Position numbers and translations under genes: made by a program. This document shows positions 17,658-26,864 of a stretch of DNA of 64,000 bases, one piece after another (position 1 is the first letter of the stretch; each line of letters opens with the position of its first letter). Source of the DNA: Gordonibacter sp. An230 (GTDB taxonomy: Bacteria; Actinomycetota; Coriobacteriia; Coriobacteriales; Eggerthellaceae); NCBI RefSeq assembly GCF_002159915.1, contig NZ_NFJP01000008.1:1-64000 (forward strand), given 5' to 3'. The notes under the pieces are model-generated. The model was given only the letters and a program-made list of their open reading frames with translations. It was not told where the DNA came from and searched no databases.

Positions 17658-17732
17658 TGGTGGTCGCTACAGGATTTGAACCTGTGACCCCCGCCGTGTG
17701 AAGGCGATGCTCTCCCGCTGAGCCAAGCGACC
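17658..17732 (-). tRNA. tRNA-Val (anticodon CAC)
   Basis: 75 bases including an encoded CCA. Acceptor GGTCGCT pairs with AGCGACC; the anticodon stem-loop is TCGCC-TTCACAC-GGCGG, placing CAC after U33; the T-arm is ACAGG-TTCAAAT-CCTGT. Decodes GUG. It has its own promoter and terminator. Confidence 0.93.
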
Positions 17733-17762
17733 ATTTTAAAACGCGCCTTAGCGCAAGTAAGT

Positions 17763-17791
17763 ATTCTAGCGGCTTCCCAAGCGGATTGCAA
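17763..17791 (-). promoter_or_regulatory. Promoter of tRNA-Val
   Basis: Minus-strand TTGCAA, a 17-base spacer, then TAGAAT, a near-consensus sigma-70 promoter. Predicted start near 17756, about 24 bases before the tRNA. Confidence 0.8.
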
Positions 17792-17876
17792 GCCCTCTTT
17801 CCTGCTTTTTCAGGCTCCGTCCTCGACCCGCCCCGGCTTTTTCGGTTCTGCTTTCGCATTGGGCTTTTCCCGGCCT

Positions 17877-17904
17877 TTGCATCTCGTCGGTTTTGGGATA
17901 GAAT
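17877..17904 (+). promoter_or_regulatory. Promoter of the CAU tRNA
   Basis: TTGCAT, 16-base spacer, TAGAAT; predicted start near 17911, just before the tRNA at 17918. Divergent from the tRNA-Val promoter. Confidence 0.75.
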
Positions 17905-17917
17905 AGCGGAGCGCTTC

Positions 17918-17992
17918 GGGCCTATAGCTCAATGGCGGAGCAGGGGACTCATAATCCCTTGGTTGCAGGTTCGAGTCCTGCTGGGCCCACCA
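17918..17992 (+). tRNA. tRNA with CAU anticodon, probably tRNA-Ile2
   Basis: 75 bases with encoded CCA. Acceptor GGGCCTA pairs with TGGGCCC (one G-U); anticodon loop CTCATAA; T-arm GCAGG-TTCGAGT-CCTGC. The stem context GGGGACTCATAATCCC followed by TTGGTTGC resembles lysidine-modified tRNA-Ile2 more than elongator tRNA-Met, but CAU alone cannot decide. It is not the initiator: the acceptor stem closes with a normal G1-C72 pair. Confidence 0.88.
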
Positions 17993-18001
17993 AGCATTTC
18001 A

Positions 18002-18027
18002 GCGGCCGCGCCTCTCGGGGCGCGGCC
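18002..18027. terminator. Bidirectional stem-loop after the CAU tRNA
   Basis: GGCCGCGCC-TCTC-GGGGCGCGGCC, immediately after the tRNA and 5 bases before the convergent gene's stop. Short GTTCTC follows; probable shared terminator. Confidence 0.6.
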
Positions 18028-18031
18028 GTTC

Positions 18032-18547
18032 TCATGCGCTCAGCACGAAGCGCCATGCGCAGTTGCACGTCGCGTCCGTCGCCTCGGGGAAGCAGCTGAG
18101 GCATTCGCATCCGATGCGCTCATCGATGCCGCGGGCGAACTCGCCGTACTCCACCTCGCCGACGCTCTTGCAAGGGTGGAACCCCATGCCCTTGCGCTTG
18201 CGCGCGTTCTGCACGCGGCAATCGGTGATGCGGTAGACGAGCGCGCCGTCTCCATCGAAGCGGAGCTCGTCGGCATTGGCCGCCGACTGGCAGCGCAAGG
18301 GCAGCGCGCGGGCGAGGCCTGCGAGCCCCGGATGCTCTTCCAGGCCGAGGAACGCTTTGATGCGCCGTGCCTCGACCCTGCTGAAACGTCGCCACGCCTC
18401 CACGTCGTGGCGCATGGCGACGTCCATGCCGTCTTGTCGCTCGAGGGATTGGAACCATGTGCCGTCGAGCGCGACGAGGTTCTTGGCGTAGATGACGAGC
18501 AGCTCCTCAAGCTCGTCCCGGGAAAGCGCGTGCAAAGCGTCGTTCAT
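18032..18547 (-). CDS. DUF6125-like cysteine-rich cytosolic protein
   Basis: 171 residues; ATG with GAGAGGAG upstream. The N-terminal helical part contains LSRDELEELLVIYAKNLVALDGTWF and AWRRFSRVEARRIKAFLGL. The C-terminal part contains CRVQNARKRKGMGFHPCKSVG and then IGCECLSCFPEATDATCNCAWRF. The cysteine pattern suggests a metal or Fe-S site. This matches my recollection of the DUF6125 group found in anaerobes; no biochemical role is known to me. Divergent from trpS with a candidate TATACT at 18614-18619. Confidence 0.65.
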   Translation of the reverse strand: MNDALHALSRDELEELLVIYAKNLVALDGTWFQSLERQDGMDVAMRHDVEAWRRFSRVEARRIKAFLGLEEHPGLAGLARALPLRCQSAANADELRFDGDGALVYRITDCRVQNARKRKGMGFHPCKSVGEVEYGEFARGIDERIGCECLSCFPEATDATCNCAWRFVLSA

Positions 18548-18656
18548 GCCTCTCCTCTCTTCGGGCCGCGGACGTACGTCGTCTGTGCGGCGGCGCGTCG
18601 TGCGCCTCTTCTCAGTATAGCTTCGTCGGGCGGCTCCGCGCGACGCGCAAAACCGC

Positions 18657-18662
18657 TATACT
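18657..18662 (+). promoter_or_regulatory. Candidate -10 element of trpS
   Basis: TATACT about 46 bases before the trpS start. A divergent copy (AGTATA on the plus strand, 18614-18619) serves the neighbouring minus-strand gene. Confidence 0.5.
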
Positions 18663-18707
18663 GTTGCGTTGCCGACCAACCATGCACGACGACGATGGAG
18701 ACCTTGT

Positions 18708-19754
18708 ATGAGCATCGACAGCTTTGAAGCGAGCAAGAGGCGCAGCGACGAGATCCGCGCCGACCTTTCCTCCCATCCTGAGAACTACCTCATGCTGACG
18801 GGCGACCGCCCCACCGGGCGGCTGCACCTCGGCCACTACTTCGGCACCGTCCGCGAGCGCGTGGCGCTGCAGGGCCTCGGCGTGCGCACGAACATCATCA
18901 TAGCCGATTACCAGGTGATAACCGATCGCGACACCACAGAGCATATCCAGGACAACGTGCGCAACATGGTGATCGACTACCTGGCATGCGGCGTGGATCC
19001 CGAAAAGACCATGATCTTCACGCATTCGGCTGTGCCGGCCCTAAACCAGCTCATGCTGCCGTTCCTGTCGCTTGTCACCGAGGCCGAGCTACAGCGCAAC
19101 CCCACGGTGAAATCCGAGATGGAGGCGTCGGGCCACGCGCTCACGGGGCTGCTGCTCACCTACCCCGTGCATCAGGCGTGCGACATCCTGTTCTGCAAGG
19201 GCAACATTGTGCCGGTTGGCAAAGACCAGCTGCCCCACATCGAGCAGACGCGCCTTATCGCGCGCCGCTTCAACGAGCGCTACGGGCGCGTGTTCCCCGA
19301 GCCTGAGGGCCTGCTCACCGACGCGGTGGAGATCCCCGGCCTCGACGGGCGCAAGATGTCGAAGAGCTACGGCAACGCCATCAGCCTCTCTGCCACCGAG
19401 GAGGAGACGGCCAAGCTCATCAAGAAGTCCAAGACCGACTCCGAGCGGCTGATCGCCTTCGACAAGGAGAACCGCCCCGGCGTGTCGGCGCTGCTCACCA
19501 CGGCGGCGCTGTGCACCGGGCGCGCCGAGGCCGACATCGCAGCCGAGATCGGCGATGCGGGCGCGGGCGCGCTCAAAAAATGCGTGACGGAGAGTGTGAA
19601 CGGCTTTTTGGCTCCCATCCGCGAGCGTCGGCGCGCCTTGGAAGGCGACCTCGACTACATCGAGGACGTGCTGCGCGAGGGCAATCGCCGCGCCAACGAG
19701 ATCGCGGACGCGACGCTCGACGAGGTGCGCGCGGCCATGGGGATGGTGTACTGA
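18708..19754 (+). CDS. trpS: Tryptophanyl-tRNA synthetase
   Basis: Class I aminoacyl-tRNA synthetase charging tRNA-Trp. 348 residues, start ATG at 18708 with GGAG 7 bases upstream. HIGH-type motif HLGH in DRPTGRLHLGHYFGTV near residue 36, substrate region VTDRDTTEHIQDN, and KMSKS in LDGRKMSKSYGNAISLS. The frame is open 13 codons upstream, but those residues lack a ribosome site. Length is normal for a bacterial TrpRS. Single gene. Confidence 0.96.
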   Translation: MSIDSFEASKRRSDEIRADLSSHPENYLMLTGDRPTGRLHLGHYFGTVRERVALQGLGVRTNIIIADYQVITDRDTTEHIQDNVRNMVIDYLACGVDPEKTMIFTHSAVPALNQLMLPFLSLVTEAELQRNPTVKSEMEASGHALTGLLLTYPVHQACDILFCKGNIVPVGKDQLPHIEQTRLIARRFNERYGRVFPEPEGLLTDAVEIPGLDGRKMSKSYGNAISLSATEEETAKLIKKSKTDSERLIAFDKENRPGVSALLTTAALCTGRAEADIAAEIGDAGAGALKKCVTESVNGFLAPIRERRRALEGDLDYIEDVLREGNRRANEIADATLDEVRAAMGMVY

Positions 19755-20467
19755 GCGCCTTGCGAGCGCTTGGCCTTGCGGACGAAGGAGGGGTGCGCGA
19801 ACTGCGCTCTCGCCGGAGGGCCCCTTTCTTTCGGTGGTGGTCGGGCTGCCGCGCCGGCGCTTGCGGAAGCTGCCTCGGGCTGCGCTTGGCGGAGGCCGAC
19901 TCTCGGCCGGATTTGGGCCATGCTGCAGGGGCCGGACGCGATCGGAGGGCCGCGACCTACTTGCCGCCGGGCTCTTTGGCCCTGCGTGTTCGAGGGGCCC
20001 TGCTCGTAGAGCGCTCCACCCCTCGTCTCGCCGGGAAGTCCGGCCTCCGCAGTCGGCCACCGGCCTTTCGGGTCCGTCGGGGGCGCTCGGCGCTGGCTTT
20101 CCGGCGGGTCTCGATGGAGAGCCCCTTTTCGCGCTGAGGGCTCGGTCGCCTTCGCGGCTTCGATACGGGATACCCCCTGGTCGGCTTTTTCTCTCTTCGC
20201 CGACTTTCCCTGGCCGGATCCGATCGGAGGCGGATTTCCGTCGAAACCCGCTAGGAGACGCCCTTTTCTCTGGTTGGAAGGCAGTTGGCCGGGCCGGCCG
20301 AGGGCTGCGTTTCCCTCCGCCGGGCCAGCGGCGGCGCGTTTCGATCCCGCTCGGCGCAGGAGGTCCGGAAGCGCGATGGGCGCGCCTGCCTCACCTGCCC
20401 GTATGCCCGGTCGAGCACCCGAAGGGGGCGCTTTTGCAAAGACGTCGGAATTCTTTGAAATTCGGTC
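19755..20467. other. Gene-poor stretch between trpS and tRNA-Asn
   Basis: About 710 bases of very GC-rich sequence. Open frames on both strands translate to proline/arginine/glycine-rich strings with no recognisable motif and no good ribosome site. I see no RNA gene or repeat; it may be decayed sequence or a long untranslated region. Confidence 0.45.
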
Positions 20468-20495
20468 TTGCGCAATGGGGACGTTCCGGTATAAT
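20468..20495 (+). promoter_or_regulatory. Promoter of tRNA-Asn
   Basis: TTGCGC, 16-base spacer, TATAAT at 20490-20495; transcription would start about 22 bases before the tRNA. Confidence 0.8.
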
Positions 20496-20524
20496 TCTCA
20501 CTTGCGCGCTCGAGCGTGCTGCAT

Positions 20525-20599
20525 TCCTCGGTAGCTCAACGGCAGAGCATCCGGCTGTTAACCGGAGGGTTGTAGGTTCGAATCCTACCCGAGGAGCCA
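20525..20599 (+). tRNA. tRNA-Asn (anticodon GUU)
   Basis: 75 bases with encoded CCA. Acceptor TCCTCGG pairs with CCGAGGA; anticodon loop CTGTTAA; T-arm GTAGG-TTCGAAT-CCTAC. Decodes AAC/AAU. Confidence 0.95.
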
Positions 20600-20611
20600 T
20601 TTGAACATCAG

Positions 20612-20644
20612 GCGAACCCGTCCTATTGAATCGGACGGGTTCGC
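20612..20644 (+). terminator. Terminator of tRNA-Asn
   Basis: Perfect 12-base arms GCGAACCCGTCC and complement with a 9-base loop, followed by TCGTTC, 13 bases after the tRNA. Confidence 0.7.
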
Positions 20645-20737
20645 TCGTTCATGTGGAGATGTCGATTGGAAAGGCGCAGCGTGCCGGATGGTCGGATCAG
20701 GGCACGCCGATTTCGGGAACGGGAAGGAAGGGGCGCC

Positions 20738-21760
20738 ATGCGCGACGTTGCCTTGGGAAGCACGGGGATCGCCGTGCCGCAGAACGGGTTCGGTGCGCTG
20801 CCTTTGCAACGCATGCGCGAAGACGAGGCCGTGGCCCTTTTGCGTGCGGCACTTGCGGGCGGCATGAAGTATTTCGACACGGCACGCGCCTACACCAACA
20901 GCGAGCACCGCATCGGATTGGCTTTCGAGGGCATGCGCGAGCAGGCGTTCGTCGCCACCAAGACCATGGCTCGCACCCCCGAGGCGTTCTGGGCAGACCT
21001 CGAGGAGTCGCTATCCGAGCTGCGCACGAGCTACATAGACGTTTATCAATTCCATTGCGTCGACCAGGCGTACGCTCCCGGCGACGGCACGGGGATGTAC
21101 GAGTGCATGCAAAAGGCGAAGGCCCAGGGCAAGGTGCGCCACATCGGCGTGACGGCGCACAAGCTGGAGGTGGCGTTCGACTGCGCGCGCAGCGGCCTGT
21201 ACGAGGTGCTGCAGTTTCCGTTGAGCTATCTGTCGGGTTCCCGCGAGCGCGAGCTCGTCGAGGAGTGCCGCCGGGCGAACGTGGGCTTCGTGGCCATGAA
21301 GGGCCTTGCGGGCGGCCTCATAGCAAACAGCCGCGCCGCCATGGCGTTCATGGCCCAGTTCGACAACGTGCTGCCCATCTGGGGCGTGCAGCGCGAAAGC
21401 GAGCTTGCCGAATGGCTGTCGTACATGAACGACACGCCTTCGATGGACGAGGGGCTGCGCGCGTTCGTCGAGCGCGAGCGCGCCGAGTTGGTGGGCGACT
21501 TCTGCCGCGGGTGCGGCTACTGCATGCCGTGTCCCCAGGGCATCGTCATCAACCAGTGCGCGCGCATGGCGCTCATGCTGCGTCGCGCCCCGTCGAGCGC
21601 ATGGCTCACCGAGCAGTGGCAGCGGGCCATGGAGGACACGAGGCGTTGCACCGAGTGCCGCGCCTGCACGACGAAGTGCCCGTACGGCCTGGACGTTCCG
21701 GCCCTGCTGCGGAAGAACTGCGAGGATTACGAGCGCGTCCTCGCCGCCGGGGGAGCCTAG
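20738..21760 (+). CDS. Aldo/keto reductase with C-terminal 4Fe-4S domain
   Basis: 340 residues; ATG with GGAAGGAAGG upstream. TIM-barrel AKR signatures: GMKYFDTARAYTNSEHRIG near residue 42 (Asp and Tyr of the catalytic set) and RTSYIDVYQFHCV near 102. Past residue 260 are two ferredoxin-like cysteine clusters, CRGCGYCMPCPQGI and CTECRACTTKCPYGLDV, as in the Fe-S AKR subgroup of anaerobes. Substrate unknown. Its end overlaps the end of the convergent MerR gene by 4 bases, and the MerR protein may regulate it. Confidence 0.9.
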   Translation: MRDVALGSTGIAVPQNGFGALPLQRMREDEAVALLRAALAGGMKYFDTARAYTNSEHRIGLAFEGMREQAFVATKTMARTPEAFWADLEESLSELRTSYIDVYQFHCVDQAYAPGDGTGMYECMQKAKAQGKVRHIGVTAHKLEVAFDCARSGLYEVLQFPLSYLSGSRERELVEECRRANVGFVAMKGLAGGLIANSRAAMAFMAQFDNVLPIWGVQRESELAEWLSYMNDTPSMDEGLRAFVERERAELVGDFCRGCGYCMPCPQGIVINQCARMALMLRRAPSSAWLTEQWQRAMEDTRRCTECRACTTKCPYGLDVPALLRKNCEDYERVLAAGGA

Positions 21761-22131
21761 GCGCGCATCTCGCGCTCCTTCGCGATCATCTCCTCGTAGT
21801 TGTCGATCTTGTAGTTCAGGCGGTCGAGGCCGGCCTGCATCTCGGCGATGCGCTCCCGCACGAGGTCGCGCTGCTCCTCGAGGATAGCCTTGCGAGCTTC
21901 GAGCGTCGAGTCTCCTTGCTCGAACAGGGCCATGTACTCGATGAGCGCTTCGATGGACACATGCGCCCCGCGCATGCACTTCACGAACTGCACGCGAGCG
22001 CAGTCCTGCTCGCTGTAGTCGCGGATGCCGCTTGCGGTGCGCGTGACGTTCGGCAGAAGGCCGATGCGCTCGTAGTAGCGCAGCGTGTCGGCGGAAAGCC
22101 CGTATACCTTGCTCACTTCGGCGATCTTCAT
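21757..22131 (-). CDS. MerR-family transcriptional regulator
   Basis: 124 residues from ATG at 22131 with GAGAGGAG 8 bases upstream. The N-terminal winged helix is MKIAEVSKVYGLSADTLRYYERIGLLPNVTRTASGIRDYSEQD; a C-terminal coiled coil spans about 80-120 (ILEEQRDLVRERIAEMQAGLDRLNYKIDNYEEMI). No effector-binding cysteines are evident, so it resembles the small-molecule/redox-neutral MerR group that often controls aldo/keto reductases. Its promoter carries a 20-base palindrome (22165-22184) within a 19-base spacer, the usual MerR arrangement, implying autoregulation. Confidence 0.9.
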   Translation of the reverse strand: MKIAEVSKVYGLSADTLRYYERIGLLPNVTRTASGIRDYSEQDCARVQFVKCMRGAHVSIEALIEYMALFEQGDSTLEARKAILEEQRDLVRERIAEMQAGLDRLNYKIDNYEEMIAKEREMRA

Positions 22132-22164
22132 GAAACGCTCCTCTCTTCGTCTTGCCATTGAAGC

Positions 22165-22184
22165 ACTTGGAGTGCACTCCAAGT
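22165..22184 (-). promoter_or_regulatory. MerR-type operator with 19-base spacer promoter
   Basis: Perfect 20-base palindrome, half-site ACTTGGAGTG. On the minus strand the -35 is TTGACT, then 19 bases, then TTCAAT. The over-long spacer with a central dyad is the hallmark of promoters untwisted by MerR proteins. Confidence 0.8.
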
Positions 22185-22234
22185 CAAGCGGCTGAGCGAA
22201 GCGCGCAGCCGACGAAAGTGCCTGCGATTCCTAT

Positions 22235-22372
22235 CTATCGGTAGAGTTTTCGAGCGATGAACGAGACGGCCAGGGCGAAGGCCGCCGCTGCGAGCGAGCC
22301 CGCCGTGGGCGCCTTCCTCCGGTTCGGATGCGCGCGCAAGTCGGCTATGCTCGTGTTGGGGTTTCTGGTCAT
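22235..22372 (-). CDS. 45-residue membrane peptide
   Basis: A short frame starting ATG at 22372 with a strong GAGGAGG site 9 bases upstream, ending TAG at 22235-22237. The product starts [20 protein letters not shown], then has one hydrophobic segment ([15 protein letters not shown], about residues 26-40), and ends RKLYR. Positive residues flank the segment on both sides. Codon positions look coding and the ribosome site is better than most in the window. Function unknown. Confidence 0.5.
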   Translation of the reverse strand: MTRNPNTSIADLRAHPNRRKAPTAGSLAAAAFALAVSFIARKLYR

Positions 22373-22581
22373 GGCGTCTCGCCTCCTCTGGTCTTAGCGC
22401 GGTCGCGCTCCCTGATCGACCGCGCGGCCCTCGCTCCATTGTAGGTGCTTTCTGGTGTCAGCCGGCCTGCTTTTCCACAAGCGGCCTCTTCCGGTATCAT
22501 AAAGAGGCCGTGCGCAGGGCTTCGCGACAACCGCGGGCCGCGCCGCGAAGGAAGGACGCAAGCAGAAAGCACGCACGCATC

Positions 22582-24657
22582 ATGATCATGCAGCTCGAAC
22601 ATATCTCTAAGTCGTTCGGAGGCCGCCAGCTCTTCCGCGACGTGACGTTTCGCCTCGAAGAGTACGACCGCCTCGCGCTCGTGGGGCCGAACGGGGCCGG
22701 CAAGACCACCATGCTCAACATCATCTCGGGCAAGGAGGACGCTGACGAGGGCCGCGTGCTGTTCGCCAAGGGCGCGCGCGTGGGCTATCTCGAGCAGGAG
22801 GCCATCGAGATGGAGGAGCGTTCCATCTTCGAGGAGGTCATGTCCTCGCAGACGGAGGTGCTCGAGGCCGAGCAGCGCCTCCACCGGCTCGAACAGGAGC
22901 TTGGCGAGGATCCCACAGAGCAGCAGCTGGCGGCAGCGGGGCGCGCTCGCGATGTTTACGAGGCGCTCGGCGGCTACACCATCGAGGCCAAGGTGCGCGG
23001 CGTCATGTTCGGCCTCGGGTTCAAAGAGGAGGATCTGCGCCGTCTGACCACCGAGTTCTCCGGCGGCTGGCAGATGCGCATCGCGCTGGCGAAGCTCCTC
23101 ATCCGCAACCCCGAGGTGCTGCTCCTCGACGAGCCCACGAACCACCTGGACCTGGAGAGCGTGAAATGGCTGGAAGGGTTCCTCCGCGGCTACGCGGGCA
23201 CCGTGGTGGTGGTGAGCCACGACCGCGCGTTCATGGACAACATGGTTGACCGCGTGGCCGAGGTGGACAACGGTCAGGTGAACCTGTACAAGGGCAACTA
23301 CTCCACCTACCTCAAGGCGCGCGAGGAGCGTCTCGAGCGCCTGCGTGCCGAAAAGGCGAAGCAGGACGAAGAGATCGCGCACATGGAGGCGTTCGTGGAG
23401 AAATTCCGCTACAAGCCCACGAAAGCCAAGCAAGTGCAGGACCGCGTGAAGAAGCTCGAGAGGATCAAGCGCATCGAGATACCCGAGGAGAAAAAGACGG
23501 TCCGCTTCAACTTCAAACAGCCGCCGCGCACGGGCGACGAGGTGGTGCGCGCCCGCGGCCTCGTGAAGCGCTTCGGAGGGAAGACCGTTTACGACGGCTT
23601 CGACTTCACTATGTACCGCGGAGAGAAGATCGCGCTCGTGGGTCCTAATGGGGCGGGCAAGTCCACGCTCTTGAAGATGGTCGCCGGCGCGCTCGCCCCC
23701 GACGGGGGCACCATCGATTACGGCGTGCACGTCACCAAGACCTACTATGCGCAGCATCAGCTGGAAGAGCTGCATCCCGGCAACACCGTGTTCGAGGAGC
23801 TCGACCGCGTGGCGCCCGGATGGACCATCTCGCAAGTGCGAACGCTCCTCGGTGCGTTCCTGTTCACAGGCGATGCCGTGGACAAGAAGGTGAGCGTGCT
23901 CTCCGGCGGCGAGAAGAGCCGCCTCGCGCTCGCGAAGATGCTCGTGGCCCCGCGGCCGCTTCTCTGCCTGGACGAGCCGACGAACCATCTGGACATCGCG
24001 AGCGCCGACATCCTCGAGCAGGCTCTGCGCGCTTTCGAAGGAACAATCCTCTTCATCACGCACGACCGTCATCTCATCCGCGGTGTGGCGAACCGCATCG
24101 TCGAGATCGTGCCCGGGCGCGTGACGAGCTACGACGGCGACTACGACTACTACTTGTTCAAGAGCGGCCAGCTCGACGGGGCCGCGCCAACGGAACGCTC
24201 GCTCGTGGACGAGGTCATGGGCGAGGGGACGCCTCGTGGATCGAAGGGGCGCGGAGGGGCGGAGACGGGTGCGAAGGGGCCGGGTCGTCGGACGGGCGAT
24301 GGCTCCTCCGCATCGGGATCGAGGTCTGAGCTCACCGCGCCGCGCTCGAGCGCGCCCAAAACCAAGGAGCAGAAACGCCGCGAGGCCGAGGCGCGCAACC
24401 GCGCCTATGCGGCCCTCAAGGACCATCGCAAGCGCATCGCCCAGCTCGACGCGCAGATGGAGCGCGACAATGCGCGCATGTCCGAGCTGCTCGCTCTCAT
24501 GGCCGATCCCAGCTTCTACATCAACGAGGATGCTTCCTCAGACGCCATCGCCGAGCATGCGCAGCTCAAGCGCCGTCTGGCTGCCGCCGAGGAAGAGTGG
24601 CTGTCCCTCAACGAGGAGCTGGAGATCGAGATGGCCCGGCAGGCCGAGGCGCGCTAG
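22582..24657 (+). CDS. ABC-F family ATPase
   Basis: 691 residues; ATG at 22582 (a second ATG at 22588 is possible), ribosome site weak. Two ABC domains without membrane segments: Walker A GPNGAGKT near residue 36 and GPNGAGKS near 353; signatures FSGGW and LSGGEKSR; both Walker B motifs read LDEPTNHLD. Between them is the ABC-F linker (about 245-305, lysine/glutamate-rich, [15 protein letters not shown]), which inserts into the ribosome E/P site in this family. After residue 540 comes a charged low-complexity region and a C-terminal coiled coil ([20 protein letters not shown]). Likely a translation factor of the Uup/YdiF kind; antibiotic protection cannot be judged from sequence. Confidence 0.9.
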   Translation: MIMQLEHISKSFGGRQLFRDVTFRLEEYDRLALVGPNGAGKTTMLNIISGKEDADEGRVLFAKGARVGYLEQEAIEMEERSIFEEVMSSQTEVLEAEQRLHRLEQELGEDPTEQQLAAAGRARDVYEALGGYTIEAKVRGVMFGLGFKEEDLRRLTTEFSGGWQMRIALAKLLIRNPEVLLLDEPTNHLDLESVKWLEGFLRGYAGTVVVVSHDRAFMDNMVDRVAEVDNGQVNLYKGNYSTYLKAREERLERLRAEKAKQDEEIAHMEAFVEKFRYKPTKAKQVQDRVKKLERIKRIEIPEEKKTVRFNFKQPPRTGDEVVRARGLVKRFGGKTVYDGFDFTMYRGEKIALVGPNGAGKSTLLKMVAGALAPDGGTIDYGVHVTKTYYAQHQLEELHPGNTVFEELDRVAPGWTISQVRTLLGAFLFTGDAVDKKVSVLSGGEKSRLALAKMLVAPRPLLCLDEPTNHLDIASADILEQALRAFEGTILFITHDRHLIRGVANRIVEIVPGRVTSYDGDYDYYLFKSGQLDGAAPTERSLVDEVMGEGTPRGSKGRGGAETGAKGPGRRTGDGSSASGSRSELTAPRSSAPKTKEQKRREAEARNRAYAALKDHRKRIAQLDAQMERDNARMSELLALMADPSFYINEDASSDAIAEHAQLKRRLAAAEEEWLSLNEELEIEMARQAEAR

Positions 24658-24658
24658 C

Positions 24659-25129
24659 ATGGGCGCGCCGCTCAACGTCGTGCTCGTGGAGCCGGAGATA
24701 CCGCAGAACACGGGCAACGTCGCGCGCACCTGCGCGTGCACGGGCGCGCGGTTGCACCTCGTGGAGCCGATGGGCTTCAGGCTGTCGGCTAAGCAGCTCG
24801 CACGTGCGGGCTGCGATTACTGGGAGGAGGTGGACATGGTTCGTTGGCCGTGCTCGGCGGCGTTTCTCGAGGCGCATGGCAAAGACGAGCTGCACCTTTT
24901 CACGGGCCGCTCCGCACGTGCGCACTGCGACGCATCGTACGGCGAAGGGGCCTTCCTCGTGTTCGGCCGCGAAAGCCGTGGCCTCGACGAGGATGTTTTG
25001 ACCGCGCATGCGGAGCGGTGCGTGCGCATCCCCATGCGCGCGGGTCTGCGAAGCCTCAACCTGTCGAACGCCGTCGCCATCGCGACCTACGAAGCTCTTC
25101 GCCAGCAAGGCTGGCCGGGATTGAGCTAG
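24659..25129 (+). CDS. trmL: tRNA (cytidine(34)-2'-O)-methyltransferase (TrmL-like)
   Basis: 156 residues. SPOUT fold with LNVVLVEPEIPQNTGNVARTCACTGARLHLVEPMGF at the N-terminus and the knot motifs LVFGRESRGLDEDVL, CVRIPMRAGLRSLNLSNAVAIATYE at the C-terminus, which bind SAM. Methylates the wobble base of tRNA-Leu species in the family. Its start lies right after the ABC-F stop (TAGC-ATG), so the two are co-transcribed. Confidence 0.93.
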   Translation: MGAPLNVVLVEPEIPQNTGNVARTCACTGARLHLVEPMGFRLSAKQLARAGCDYWEEVDMVRWPCSAAFLEAHGKDELHLFTGRSARAHCDASYGEGAFLVFGRESRGLDEDVLTAHAERCVRIPMRAGLRSLNLSNAVAIATYEALRQQGWPGLS

Positions 25130-25387
25130 GACAAGTTTGTGCTAGCTGCCATGCTGTCGTTCGAGATGATCGTTTTCGGTCAGAGGCCGATTGTCTGGTC
25201 GGCATGGGCCTCGCGCCTTCGGAGTCCTTTAAGGGGCCTTCCCATCCGGAGAGGACCGCTTTGGACGACGATGAGCCTCAACCGTCCGGGCGCGGATTCG
25301 CTGCTTTAGCGGGATGGAGCGAAGGGGAAGGGAGCTGCGCGCGTATACTGATAGCATCGTCCGCGCGCCAAACTAAGGAGGTCGTCC

Positions 25388-26488
25388 ATGTCCCGTGTCT
25401 ACAATTTCTCCGCCGGTCCCGCGGTGCTGCCCGAAGAGGTGCTGCGCCAAGCCGCGTCCGAGATGCTCGACTACCGAGGTTGTGGGATGTCGGTCATGGA
25501 GATGAGCCATCGCTCGGCGGCGTTCAAAGGCATCGTCGAGCAGGCCGAGGCTGACCTCCGCGAGCTTTTGAGCGTTCCGGATAATTACCGCGTGCTGTTC
25601 CTGCAAGGAGGCGCCACCTTGCAGTTCGCCGCCGTCCCCATGAACCTTATGCGTCCCAGGTCCGACGGCCGCCCAGGCACGGCCGACTACGTTGTGAGCG
25701 GCTCCTGGTCGAAGAAGGCGTTCAAAGAGGCGGGGCTTTACGGTGAGGCGCGCCTTGTCGCCTCGTCGCAGGACGGCAACTTCTCCTACGTGCCCGACGT
25801 GGATGCCCTTGAGTTCTCGCCTGATGCCGACTACGCCTATATCTGCCAGAACGAGACCATCTACGGCACCCGCTATCCGAAGCTGCCCGACACAGGCGAC
25901 GTGCCGCTCGTGGCAGACGTGTCCTCGATGCTCCTCTCGGAGCCGATGGAGGTGTCCCGTTACGGTCTTCTCTACGGCGGTGCGCAGAAGAACGTCGGTC
26001 CGGCGGGCGTGACCATCGTCGTCGTGCGCGACGACCTCGTGCGCGACGACGTGCTGCCCTTCACGCCCACCATCATGCGCTACAAGACGCAGGCCGAAGC
26101 GGGCAGTCTCTCGAACACGCCTCCCGCTTACGGTATCTACGTGTGCGGGCTCGTGTTCAAATGGCTCAAGGAGAGGGGAGGGCTTTCGGCCGCGCGCGAG
26201 CGCAACGAGGAGAAGGCGCGTCTGCTCTACGATTATCTGGACCAGTCGAGGCTGTTCAGCGGCACGGCCCGCAAGGAGGACCGGTCGCTAATGAACGTGC
26301 CGTTCGTCACCGGGAGCAGCGATCTTGACGCGAAGTTCGTCGCTGAGGCCAAGGCGGCCGGCCTCGAGAGCCTCAAAGGCCATCGCAGCGTCGGCGGCAT
26401 GCGCGCGAGCATCTACAACGCCATGCCCCTCGAGGGCGTCGAGGCGCTCGTCGCCTTCATGGATCGATTCGAGCGTGAGAACGGGTAG
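25388..26488 (+). CDS. serC: Phosphoserine aminotransferase
   Basis: PLP enzyme converting 3-phosphohydroxypyruvate to phosphoserine in serine synthesis. 366 residues; ATG with AAGGAGG. Starts VYNFSAGPAVLPEEVL; LFLQGGATLQFAAVPMNL and the PLP-lysine region YGGAQKNVGPAGVTIVVV (Lys in AQKN) are diagnostic, and RHRSVGGMRASIYNAMP-type C-terminus (GHRSVGGMRASIYNAMP) is present. A TATACT-like -10 lies about 50 bases upstream. Single gene. Confidence 0.96.
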   Translation: MSRVYNFSAGPAVLPEEVLRQAASEMLDYRGCGMSVMEMSHRSAAFKGIVEQAEADLRELLSVPDNYRVLFLQGGATLQFAAVPMNLMRPRSDGRPGTADYVVSGSWSKKAFKEAGLYGEARLVASSQDGNFSYVPDVDALEFSPDADYAYICQNETIYGTRYPKLPDTGDVPLVADVSSMLLSEPMEVSRYGLLYGGAQKNVGPAGVTIVVVRDDLVRDDVLPFTPTIMRYKTQAEAGSLSNTPPAYGIYVCGLVFKWLKERGGLSAARERNEEKARLLYDYLDQSRLFSGTARKEDRSLMNVPFVTGSSDLDAKFVAEAKAAGLESLKGHRSVGGMRASIYNAMPLEGVEALVAFMDRFERENG

Positions 26489-26864
26489 GGCGTGGACGGT
26501 TGCGCTGCGAGGGGTCGCTCCTTGGCGGCGCAGCCGGATTTGGTTGGCTTCGTCGCCGTCTGCCATCTGCCTCCTGCCGTATGCCGCGAGCGGCCTTTCC
26601 GGACGTTTCGGCGAGGCCCCTCCAGGTTTCTGGCGATGATTCGCCGCTCTTCCTCCGAAGAGTTCACGCGGGGGCTGTCTCCACGCGATTTCGGCTAGGG
26701 TGCGGGCGAAAGCTCTTTGAACCATCGTTGCCGACGACCGCTGCGCGAGGCGAGCTCCCCGCTGGCCCTCGTGTCTTTGCATGATGGCGCGCCCTGCGTT
26801 TCCTTGTGAAGTTTCGCCTGTCAGATGCGCCAGCTGTCCGGGTTGCGCTAGACTGGTCTGCATT
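26489..26864. other. 376-base intergenic region before the M50 peptidase gene
   Basis: No gene seen. A TAGACT hexamer at 26849-26854 could be the -10 of the downstream gene, giving a leader of only a few bases. Confidence 0.45.

Noticed and set aside
17918-17992. Initiator tRNA-fMet for the CAU tRNA
   Set aside because: The first acceptor pair is a standard G-C and the anticodon stem lacks the three G-C pairs of initiators; Ile2 or elongator Met remain.
19834-20604. 256-codon frame covering the trpS-tRNA-Asn gap
   Set aside because: It runs through the tRNA-Asn gene and its promoter, and its composition is that of noncoding GC-rich DNA.
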